Assembly (NCBI GenBank): GCA_945863885.1
Contig: CAMAZY010000005.1
Location: forward strand, 43,618-107,617
Direction: 5' to 3'
DNA from: an uncultured Clostridia bacterium
GTDB taxonomy: Bacteria > Bacillota > Clostridia > Oscillospirales > Acutalibacteraceae
Length of the DNA stretch: 64,000 nt
Below, one piece after another: positions 46,312 to 54,099 of this stretch. The notes beneath the pieces are model-generated. The model saw only the letters and a list, made by a program, of their open reading frames with translations. It made no database searches and had not been told where the DNA came from. Positions within the stretch are counted from its first letter, which is position 1. Each line of letters opens with the position of its first letter. A program made the position numbers and the translations under genes.

Positions 46312-46750
46312 AGGCAACCTCTAAAAACATCCCGGCATTCGTCATAATGCCCAACTAATGCCGTCTTTGTCGCCCCAAATCCTTGAAATACACAGAGTAT
46401 GTCTACGGATTTTTGCCGAAGCAGACGAAAGTCAAAGCCGGTACGGTTTTAAGTGATAAATTTCCGCCGAACCTGCGGCAGAAATGCTCGAAATGCGACA
46501 GCATTTCTCCGCTTTCTTTCTTGTCTCGACAAAAATTTATTCGCTTAAAACTTCGCAGAACCTGAAAGCAAATATTTTGCGTGCATTGCGTAGCTTGAAA
46601 CCGCAGGCATACTGTCGTATGGTAAGGTTGAAAGCATAGCAAGGTGCGTGAAATATTTGTTTTCAGGCGTATCGGTTTTGGCTTTCGGCTGCTTCAATCC
46701 GACATCATTTGTGCACTATGCCGAACGCCTTGAGTTTTTAGAGATTGCCT
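46312..46750. repeat. Repeat family B, copy 2 (439 bp, enlarged)
   Basis: The ends AGGCAACCTCTAAAAAC (46312-46328) and GTTTTTAGAGATTGCCT (46734-46750) are inverted repeats. The left 90 bases and right 60 bases match copy B1 in inverse orientation. About 270 extra bases fill the centre and look non-coding. It lies 5 bases from the aldolase stop codon, between aldolase and kinase genes. Confidence 0.8.
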
Positions 46751-46755
46751 GTGAT

Positions 46756-47601
46756 TCATTCGGCTTTTCCGACCGAATAAAAAATTTCCATGTGTTTCTT
46801 TGCGTTTTCGTATGCGCCGGCGATTTCGGCGGTGTGAAGGTCATAGTAGCCGTTGATTTTTCCGTTCTTGTAGGCTTCTCTGACGCTTTTTTCCACGCTG
46901 TCGAACGTCGCCGTTGCAATATTGATTTTCTTGATGCCGTTCTGATGACACTTGATGAAGTCCTGTGGGCTGATACCCGTACCGCCGTGAAGAACAAGCG
47001 GTGTATCAACGCTTTCATGCACCTTTTCGAGAATATCAAACCGAAGAACCGGCTCGTGCTTATAGTTGCCGTGGGCGTTGCCGATGGCGATAGCAAGCGC
47101 ATCAACACCTGTTTCGGCGGCAAATCTGACCGCCTGCTCGGGTGAAGTACAGTGCATTTCGATATCGACAGAACCGTCCTCGCTTCCGCCGACACAGCCG
47201 ATTTCGGCTTCAACAGCGGCGTCGTAATCCTGCGCCAGCTCTACAACCTGCTTCGTAATTCTTATGTTTTCTTCAAGCGGAAGATGAGAACCGTCGAACA
47301 TGACCGAGGTAAAGCCGATGTCGAGCGCCTGACTGATGCAGTCGAGCGTGGTGCCGTGGTCAAGATGAACCGCAACGGGCACGTCGGCCTCCTCCGCCGC
47401 CGCAAGCATCAACGGACCGATCAAAGCCAGCGGCGAATGATTAAGCCGGACCTCGGCGATCTGAAGAATGATCGGAGAGCGGGTTTCCTCGGCGGCTTTG
47501 ATTACACCTAAAACCATTTCCATATTTGCTACGCTGAACGAGCCGACGGCGTAGTTTCGTTCTTCGGCGTCCTGTAAAAGATCTCTTAAATTTGCAAGCA
47601 T
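46756..47601 (-). CDS. Class II (zinc) fructose-bisphosphate-type aldolase
   Basis: 281 residues. Metal and catalytic motifs of class II aldolases: VAVHLDHGTT (catalytic Asp and zinc His), EAEIGCVGG, IGNAHGNY and LVLHGGTGI with further zinc ligands. Length and sequence are close to FbaA/GatY/IolJ. The IolC-like kinase downstream makes IolJ (6-phospho-5-dehydro-2-deoxygluconate aldolase) a good guess, giving dihydroxyacetone phosphate and malonic semialdehyde. A glycolytic FbaA role is the alternative. It starts 15 bases after the ABC permease stop behind AAAAGGAAG. Confidence 0.93.
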   Translation of the reverse strand: MLANLRDLLQDAEERNYAVGSFSVANMEMVLGVIKAAEETRSPIILQIAEVRLNHSPLALIGPLMLAAAEEADVPVAVHLDHGTTLDCISQALDIGFTSVMFDGSHLPLEENIRITKQVVELAQDYDAAVEAEIGCVGGSEDGSVDIEMHCTSPEQAVRFAAETGVDALAIAIGNAHGNYKHEPVLRFDILEKVHESVDTPLVLHGGTGISPQDFIKCHQNGIKKINIATATFDSVEKSVREAYKNGKINGYYDLHTAEIAGAYENAKKHMEIFYSVGKAE

Positions 47602-47616
47602 ATTCCTACTTCCTTT

Positions 47617-50600
47617 TTATTCAATGGATTTTAACGATTCAACCATATTGACCTTGTTGAGCGTCCGCTTTAAAACAAGATTGACAACCAGCGAGAATCC
47701 GACCGAAAGAACCGCCGCAAGAAGGAAGCCCATCACGCCGATGTTCCGGCCGAACATGATGACATCTACTTCACTGACGGCAATAACGATCCGATGAAGC
47801 ACAATCCCCGTAAATAAGCCGATAAACGTTCCGATTACGGTCAGCATCAGGTTTTCACGGAAGATATACGCCGAGGTTTCCGCTTTGGAAAAGCCGAGCA
47901 CCTTGATCGTCGCAATCTCCTTGATACGCTCATGGATGTTAATGGTTGAAAGATTGTAAAGCACGATAAAGGCCAGAAGGGCGGCGCATATCATCATGAT
48001 TACGGAAATGAAATTCAGACTGTTCAGAACATTTTCGAACATCGACTGAATATCGGTCGAAAATGCCACGGAACTGATTTCGTAGTTATCGATAAGCCGG
48101 GAGGAAAGCTCCGCTTTTTGCTGATCGCTGATACCCGTCGCAAAATTCGCCATGATATAGTTGTATTTCGGATTGGTTCCGAACAGCGAGGCGTAAACCT
48201 CTTTCGACATGAAAAGATAGTGGAAAGTGTAATTTTCCGCAATCGCCGCAACCGGAATATTGACCGGCCGGTCGTCAAGCTTAATGGTAACGCTGTCCCC
48301 GACGCCGACGTTCAGCTTTTTAGCAAGCTTTTGTGTGATGACGGCCCCGGTTGAAGGCAGAACAATCGTTTCCCCTGTCTTACCGTCACGCAGTCTCATG
48401 TAATTGGAAATCGCCGCACTGTCTTCGGGAACGAAAAGATAGGTTTCCATCTGTTTGTCACTGAACGCACTGGTGGAATCGTACACTTTCATATAGTTGA
48501 GCATACTCGTTCCGACCTCGGATTGTTCGTTGACAATCGTAAGCGGTTTACATTCCGAAATCGTCGGGTCATAAGAGCCGTTCAGAATAACCTGCATATC
48601 GTAGCAGACGATACTGTCTTCGTCCGTAAACTGCTTTTCAAACGCAGTTTCGATCGAATTACTCAGACCGAAGCTTGCAACCAGAAGCGAAGTACAGCCC
48701 ATGACGCCGATAACCGCCATGATAAAACGCTTTTTGTTCCGGAAGACGTTGCGCATAGTAACCTTTGTCGTAAAGCTGAGCTTCGACCAGAGCTTCGGGA
48801 ACTTTTCAAGGAAGATCCGCTTTCCGATTTTCGGCGCCTTCGGACGCATTAAAGCCGAAGCCGGCGTTTTCAGGCTGGAACGGCTTGCAAGGTAAGACGC
48901 ACCGACCGTCGTCAGAACCGAAAGCAGAACTCCGATTACGGCATATTTCATCTGGTAGCGTATCGTGACAGAGGGCATATCGAACATAATGGAGAAGGCC
49001 GAGGTGAGAGCCGTCGGGAAAACGGCAAAGCCTAAAAACGTACCCGCTATCGAGCCGAAGAAACTCGCAACAAAAGCATAAATGATATATTTTTTAGCGA
49101 TTTCTTTTTCCGTAAAGCCCATGGCTTTCAGTGTGCCGAGCTGTGTTCTTTCGTCCTCGACCATTCTTGTCATGGTGTTCAGACAGACAAGAGCGGCTAC
49201 GATAAAGAAGAACCACGGAAAAATAAGCGACATAGCGGCCGTTCTTTCAGCCATTGTCTTATAATCCGAATACCCCGTAAGGGCTTCGTCTCTGTCCTGC
49301 ACATACCACTTTGCATCGTCAAGTCCGAGCAGGAAATTATTGGCGTCCTGAAGCCGAGCCTTTGCGGACTCAAGCTTGTCAAGTGCCTGTTGCTTGGCTT
49401 CTTCAAATTCCTGCTGAACGGTCGGAGCCTTCGCTTTGGCAAGCTGAAGATTGGTTTCGTAGTTCGAGATCTGGTTTTTCATATCCGAAAGCTGAGAAAG
49501 GACCTCAAGCTCACCGATCTGAATATCATAGCCGGCACTTGTCAGTTCCTTTTCTGCTTCGGCAAGCTCTTCCTCCGCACCGGAAAGCGAGGCTTTGACT
49601 TCCTTGAGCTTTTCAACAAGCTTTGCCGCTTCGTCAAGCTCCGCCTTTTTATCGGCAAGCTCGGTATTCGCCTGTGAAAGATCCGCTTTTGTTGCGGCAA
49701 GCTTTTCTTCAAGTGTCTGAAGCTGCGGTTCAAGATAAGCGGACATTTCCTTTGCCGTTCCGACAGCGGTAAATCCCCTTATATTGTTCACGATTTCATC
49801 GACCTCTTTACCGACAAGGCCTGACTGTTCAAAACGGTTAATGATGTCGCTTGCGTTTTCTGTCTGCTTGCCGTCAAGCTGATCGACAGCCGCTCTTGTT
49901 GTTGCCACAAGGTTTTCAAGATACGATACGGTAGCACTAAAGGTCGTCACCTGCGTTTTGGCAATATTATATTGCGTGACGGCGTTTTTATAGTCGGTTT
50001 CCGCCGTCGCATATTTTTCAACAAGCGCTTTGGCTTCGTTATATTCGTTCCGCTTTTCTTCCCATCTGGCGTACTGTTCGGAATGTTCAAGCTTATTTTC
50101 ATCGATTGCATTGCCCGCTTCGGTCGCCTTTTCATTATATTGCGCCTTATATTCGGCAAGCTTTTCGTCTCCGTTTTCCGCCATATCCAGAATGGTTTCG
50201 ACCTGCTTTTCGCCCTCGGCTATCTGTTTTTCAACCGACACCTTTGTCTCGGCATATTCCTTTTCGCCGTCAGCTACTTTTTGCGCATATTCCGCTTTAA
50301 GCGGCTCCACTCTTTTTTCAAGCCGTTCGGAAGAAATCGATTGGATAAAATCCGTATACGGTGCGACAAAATTGTCGTATTCGTCGCTGTACGGGTCGTA
50401 ACTTGCAGATCCCGTAAGCTTGATAAGCACCGAGGAATAATAATCAGCCGTAAAGTTTTCGGCGGGAGCATAAATAAACGTTCCGAGCTTTCCGGTTCCG
50501 ATTGAGGTAGCCCCTCTTTCATAAGACACGAAAACCGGTGTGCGGATAATGCCCGTAATGACATATTCCGTATTCTTCAAAGAAGCCGATATATCCGAAT

Positions 50601-51129
50601 TTTCGCCCTCCACGGTGATGATGGAGCCGATCTGAAATTCCTCCGGCGTCGAAAGCGTGCTCTGGTCAACCACACATTGATTTTCCGTTGTCGGCCAGTT
50701 GCCTGCAATCAGCTGAGGCCGGTTGATATACGTCCGGTCGTCCTCTCCGTTTTCGGCGGCGATGGCCTTTTGCATATCAAGACTCATGACCCGCACCGTA
50801 AGCTGAGAGCCGTCAATGTCGCTTAGGTTTTCGCCGTTGACCTTTACTTTGCCGTCAACATATTTTTCGCCGCTGATCTGTTCGATGCCCTGAACCGTTT
50901 TCATCACTTCGATATCATCGTCCGTCAAACCGGCGGTCGAAATAATCCGCAGATCCGTCGCATTCGAATCGATATAATACTGTGCGGCCGTTTCGAGCAT
51001 ATCCGGAGCCGTTGCGTTCATACCGGCAAAAAAGCTGATACCGAGAGCCACGATAGCGACGATCGACAAGAATCTTGAACTTGTCCGGCTGATCGTTCTG
51101 ACGGTATCCTTGAATAAGGAGTTGTTCAT
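47617..51129 (-). CDS. FtsX-type ABC transporter permease with long coiled coil
   Basis: 1170 residues from the ATG at 51129, with GAGGTG 6 bases upstream (a GTG at 51138 overlaps that site). Layout: N-terminal TM (about 20-40), an extracytoplasmic domain to about 270, a long Glu/Lys/Ala-rich coiled coil (about 275-620) with repeats such as ELAEAEKELTS, then FtsX domain 1 (three TM, about 635-790) beginning with a FPWFFFIVAAL segment, a further TM, a second periplasmic-type domain and FtsX domain 2 (about 1045-1165). Permeases of this form work with a MacB/LolD-type ATPase and export or extract lipids, peptides or antibiotics. Substrate unknown. Confidence 0.93.
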   Translation of the reverse strand: MNNSLFKDTVRTISRTSSRFLSIVAIVALGISFFAGMNATAPDMLETAAQYYIDSNATDLRIISTAGLTDDDIEVMKTVQGIEQISGEKYVDGKVKVNGENLSDIDGSQLTVRVMSLDMQKAIAAENGEDDRTYINRPQLIAGNWPTTENQCVVDQSTLSTPEEFQIGSIITVEGENSDISASLKNTEYVITGIIRTPVFVSYERGATSIGTGKLGTFIYAPAENFTADYYSSVLIKLTGSASYDPYSDEYDNFVAPYTDFIQSISSERLEKRVEPLKAEYAQKVADGEKEYAETKVSVEKQIAEGEKQVETILDMAENGDEKLAEYKAQYNEKATEAGNAIDENKLEHSEQYARWEEKRNEYNEAKALVEKYATAETDYKNAVTQYNIAKTQVTTFSATVSYLENLVATTRAAVDQLDGKQTENASDIINRFEQSGLVGKEVDEIVNNIRGFTAVGTAKEMSAYLEPQLQTLEEKLAATKADLSQANTELADKKAELDEAAKLVEKLKEVKASLSGAEEELAEAEKELTSAGYDIQIGELEVLSQLSDMKNQISNYETNLQLAKAKAPTVQQEFEEAKQQALDKLESAKARLQDANNFLLGLDDAKWYVQDRDEALTGYSDYKTMAERTAAMSLIFPWFFFIVAALVCLNTMTRMVEDERTQLGTLKAMGFTEKEIAKKYIIYAFVASFFGSIAGTFLGFAVFPTALTSAFSIMFDMPSVTIRYQMKYAVIGVLLSVLTTVGASYLASRSSLKTPASALMRPKAPKIGKRIFLEKFPKLWSKLSFTTKVTMRNVFRNKKRFIMAVIGVMGCTSLLVASFGLSNSIETAFEKQFTDEDSIVCYDMQVILNGSYDPTISECKPLTIVNEQSEVGTSMLNYMKVYDSTSAFSDKQMETYLFVPEDSAAISNYMRLRDGKTGETIVLPSTGAVITQKLAKKLNVGVGDSVTIKLDDRPVNIPVAAIAENYTFHYLFMSKEVYASLFGTNPKYNYIMANFATGISDQQKAELSSRLIDNYEISSVAFSTDIQSMFENVLNSLNFISVIMMICAALLAFIVLYNLSTINIHERIKEIATIKVLGFSKAETSAYIFRENLMLTVIGTFIGLFTGIVLHRIVIAVSEVDVIMFGRNIGVMGFLLAAVLSVGFSLVVNLVLKRTLNKVNMVESLKSIE

Positions 51130-51150
51130 AATTTTCACCTCAAAAGACGC

Positions 51151-51852
51151 TCACCACTCAAGAAAATCGACCGGTACCGGCCGGTCATTGACGGCAATCT
51201 GAATCACCCGTCCCGAACGCATGGTGATAATTCTGTCCGCCATATCGGCAAGCGCCTGGTTATGCGTAATCATAACGACAGTCGTCCCCGTTTCACGGCA
51301 GGTCTTTCTCAAAAGCTTTAATATCTGCTTGCCCGTTTTATAGTCGAGAGCGCCCGTCGGCTCATCACAAAGAAGAATTTTCGGATTTTTGGCAAGCGCA
51401 CGGGCAATGGAAACACGCTGCTGTTCGCCGCCGGAAAGCTGAGACGGAAAGTTATCCATTCTGTCCGCAAGGCCGACCCTTTTCAGCATCGTTTTCGGGT
51501 CGAGCGATTTCTTACTCAGCTGTGACGCCAATTCGACATTCTCAAGCGCCGTCAGATTCGGAATCAGGTTATAAAACTGAAAAACGAAACCGACATCAAA
51601 CCGTCGGTATTCGATCAGTGCGTTTTCGTCAAGATTGTTGATCAGTCGTCCGTCAACACGGATTTTTCCGTCGTTGCAGCTGTCAAGACCGCCGAGCATA
51701 TTCAGAACGGTCGATTTACCGGCGCCGCTTGCGCCGACTATCAGGCAGAATTCGCCCTTTTCGATTTTGAAGTTAACGCCGTCGGCGGCGGTAATCATCA
51801 CTTCGCCGGATTGGTATCTTTTATGTACCGATTCAAATTCAATAAAGCTCAT
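51151..51852 (-). CDS. ABC transporter ATP-binding protein, MacB/LolD type
   Basis: 233 residues. Walker A is GASGAGKST, the Q-loop [18 protein letters not shown], the signature [15 protein letters not shown], Walker [13 protein letters not shown], then TTVVMITHN. The [11 protein letters not shown] segment is diagnostic of the MacB/LolD/FtsE-like group that pairs with FtsX permeases. The permease starts 21 bases after it. The RBS GGTGAAAG is modest. It follows a block of strong palindromes that separates it from uxuA. Confidence 0.96.
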   Translation of the reverse strand: MSFIEFESVHKRYQSGEVMITAADGVNFKIEKGEFCLIVGASGAGKSTVLNMLGGLDSCNDGKIRVDGRLINNLDENALIEYRRFDVGFVFQFYNLIPNLTALENVELASQLSKKSLDPKTMLKRVGLADRMDNFPSQLSGGEQQRVSIARALAKNPKILLCDEPTGALDYKTGKQILKLLRKTCRETGTTVVMITHNQALADMADRIITMRSGRVIQIAVNDRPVPVDFLEW

Positions 51853-51873
51853 TTGCTTTCACCATGTTCTTCC

Positions 51874-51906
51874 ATCCCGTTGCGCCGTTTCACGGCGCAA
51901 CGGGAT
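51874..51906. repeat. 15-bp perfect hairpin before the ABC ATPase gene
   Basis: ATCCCGTTGCGCCGT (51874-51888), a 3-base loop, and its exact complement (51892-51906). It lies 22 bases upstream of the ATPase start on the minus strand. Confidence 0.9.
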
Positions 51907-51936
51907 AATTTAGTTTCCCGTAAAGGCAAGTCTGTC

Positions 51937-52040
51937 GGGCGGGCGGCTCCCCCCGCGCTGCTTCGCAGCACGGCTTTTTCGCCGCCTCCCGGCGGCGAAA
52001 AAGGATCAAACCTGCGGTTTGATCGGGGAGCCGCCCGCCC
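51937..52040. repeat. Nested palindrome forming a four-helix junction (104 bp)
   Basis: The outer arms GGGCGGGCGGCTCCCC (51937-51952) and GGGGAGCCGCCCGCCC (52025-52040) are exact complements. Between them three further hairpins stand directly side by side: 51953-51973 (GCTGC-TTC-GCAGC core), 51974-52003 (13-bp stem CTTTTTCGCCGCC) and 52004-52024 (9-bp stem GATCAAACC). No unpaired base separates the helices. Confidence 0.92.
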
Positions 52041-52041
52041 T

Positions 52042-52070
52042 GCCCCGGCAAACCTGCGGTTTGCCGGGGC
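52042..52070. repeat. 13-bp hairpin next to the four-helix element
   Basis: GCCCCGGCAAACC-TGC-GGTTTGCCGGGGC, a perfect stem with a 3-base loop, one base after the four-helix element and 29 bases after the uxuA stop. Its loop and closing pairs (AAACC-TGC-GGTTT) are shared with the third inner hairpin of that element. Confidence 0.9.
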
Positions 52071-52098
52071 GAGAGACTCACCTGTTATGCAATATCAA

Positions 52099-53166
52099 TT
52101 ATTTCTTCGAGCTTTTCTCCGCCGCTTCCCAAAGTCCGTTGATATAAGCAGCTCCGAGCGCACGGTCGTAAAGGCCGTATCCGGGTCTTGCGGTTTCGCC
52201 CCAAAGCATTCTGCCGTGGTCGGGCCGGATATAGCCGTCAAAGCCGACGTCCTGAAGCGCCCTGACAATTTCGTACATATCAAGTGAACCGTCCGAGGAA
52301 AGGTGGGACGTTTCGTTGAAGCGGTTGCCGACGACCTTGACGTTGCGAAGGTGAGCAAAATAAATTCTGTCGCCGACCTCACGGATCATCTTCGGCAAAT
52401 CGTTCTTTTCCGAAGCGCCGAGCGAGCCGGTGCAGAACGTAAGACCGTTGCAGGGGCTGTCAACGAGCGAAAGAAAACGCTTGAGAGAGTCGATGTCCTT
52501 GATAATTCTCGGAAGTCCGAAGATATCCCATGGGGGATCGTCCGGGTGGATCGCCATTTTTACGTCGCATTCCTCGCAGACGGGAATGATTTTTTCAAGG
52601 AAATACTTAAGGTTGTTCCAAAGATCCTCGGCGGTTACGTTCTTGTACTTTTCGAAAAGCTCCTTGATTTCGCCCATTCTCTCGGTTTCCCAGCCGGGCA
52701 TGGCGTAGCCGTTGGAGTTGTCATCGATTTCCCGGAACATGTCCTCGGGGCTTTTGCCCTCGATCTGTTCGCCGAAGTAGCAAAGGCAGGTCGCACCGTT
52801 GCCCATATCCATGGCAAGATCGGTTCTTGTCCAGTCGAAAACGGGCATGAAATTGTAGCAGATGACCTTGACGCCCGCTTTGGCAAGATTTCTGATGCTT
52901 GTGATATAGTTTTCGATATATTTGTCTCTTGACGGAAGCCCGATTTTGATATCCTCATGAACATTGACCGACTCGATGCATTCCATTGTCAGTCCTGCGT
53001 CCTCGATCTCCTTTTTCATGTCCATAATCATGTCAAGCGGCCATGCTTCGCCGGCGGGCAGCTTGTGAAGAGCCGGTACGACGCCGACCACTCCGGGAAT
53101 CTGTCTGATCTGTTCGAGCGTAACGGTATCCTTGTCCGCTCCGAACCATCTGAATGTCATTTGCAT
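52099..53166 (-). CDS. uxuA: Mannonate dehydratase
   Basis: 355 residues from the ATG at 53166, 8 bases after AAAGGAG; the frame is open to 53280 without support. It opens MTFRWFGADKDTVTLEQIRQ and has GVVGVVPALHKLPAGEAW, NFMPVFDWTRTDLAM, MAIHPDDPPWDIFGLPRI and IYFAHLRNV with the metal-binding His residues of UxuA. It dehydrates D-mannonate to 2-keto-3-deoxygluconate in hexuronate breakdown. uxuB, uxaC and kdg genes are not in view. It lies 16 bases after a lipoprotein gene. Confidence 0.96.
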   Translation of the reverse strand: MQMTFRWFGADKDTVTLEQIRQIPGVVGVVPALHKLPAGEAWPLDMIMDMKKEIEDAGLTMECIESVNVHEDIKIGLPSRDKYIENYITSIRNLAKAGVKVICYNFMPVFDWTRTDLAMDMGNGATCLCYFGEQIEGKSPEDMFREIDDNSNGYAMPGWETERMGEIKELFEKYKNVTAEDLWNNLKYFLEKIIPVCEECDVKMAIHPDDPPWDIFGLPRIIKDIDSLKRFLSLVDSPCNGLTFCTGSLGASEKNDLPKMIREVGDRIYFAHLRNVKVVGNRFNETSHLSSDGSLDMYEIVRALQDVGFDGYIRPDHGRMLWGETARPGYGLYDRALGAAYINGLWEAAEKSSKK

Positions 53167-53182
53167 AATCTTTACTCCTTTG

Positions 53183-53761
53183 TTATTCGTCTTTGTCTGT
53201 GTATACGAGAGTATCAATAACTTTGTTGGTTTTATAATCAACCACCGTGACCTCGCACCGGTAATCGTCCGTGCTGTCATACGCCTGATAAAGCAGACAG
53301 TACTGACCGATCATGAAAGGCGCCGATGTCCCCGCCTTTTTGTATCCTTTTCGGTCAACAGATATGATCACTTCTCTGAAATGATCTTTATCCACTTTCA
53401 CAAGCTCTTTCACATAAGGATAATCACCGGAATCGGTTATTTCGGATATCTTTTTGAGAACCTGCATCCCGATATCGGTTTTCATAAGCTCATTGGAAAA
53501 CTGATTCATCACGATTTCCACCGTCTGACCGTCATCGCTGAGCTTTGCACTGTTGTATCCGTATTTTTTGCAATATCCCTCAAGATTATCCCGATATTCG
53601 CTGTCGACAAAAGTAATCGGAAGCCGGATGGTAACGGTATCCTCCAGATTTCCCGTCGGCGCTTCTGTCGGCTGTTCAAGTGTATTGGTGACGGACTTAC
53701 TGCAGGAAGCAAAGCAGAACACAAGGCAGATAATCAGAACCGATGATATGATTTTCTTCAC
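53183..53761 (-). CDS. Lipoprotein of unknown function
   Basis: 192 residues starting with GTG at 53761, which AAGGAGG precedes by 9 bases. Signal KKIISSVLIICLVFCFASC with lipobox FASC (Cys near 19). A short Ser/Thr/Pro-rich linker follows, then a 150-residue domain of alternating strands and helices, with IRLPITFVDSEY and QTVEIVMNQF near its start. I do not recognise it. It would sit on the outer membrane face. It is the first gene of the run into uxuA and could belong to the same transcript. Confidence 0.82.
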   Translation of the reverse strand: MKKIISSVLIICLVFCFASCSKSVTNTLEQPTEAPTGNLEDTVTIRLPITFVDSEYRDNLEGYCKKYGYNSAKLSDDGQTVEIVMNQFSNELMKTDIGMQVLKKISEITDSGDYPYVKELVKVDKDHFREVIISVDRKGYKKAGTSAPFMIGQYCLLYQAYDSTDDYRCEVTVVDYKTNKVIDTLVYTDKDE

Positions 53762-54099
53762 GATGATAAACCTCCTTCGGACAGTTTGGCATGATTCTAC
53801 ACCACAGCACATAGAAAAACCTTAAAGTTTTTCTTCCGGCATGTCATATATGTATTTATAATAACACAATAATATGAAAAATTCTATACCTGACAAGCAA
53901 AAAGCCGATAAAATATCAGCATTACAAAACGCAAGTCGTTATAATGTTAATTTTTACAAAATTCACAAAATAAAGTCAAAATATATAGGAAAAAAAACAA
54001 TAGACTTTGTCCCCAAAATTTGATAAAATTTCTTGAAACCCGAAAATCACTGAATTTCGGCAACAATATTTCATTTAACAAATTACAGGAGGATTTTCA

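Noticed and set aside
46403..46642. Short frames inside the enlarged repeat B copy
   Set aside because: They have no ribosome site and lie in the non-coding insertion of a repeat; they differ in both strands without domain signs.
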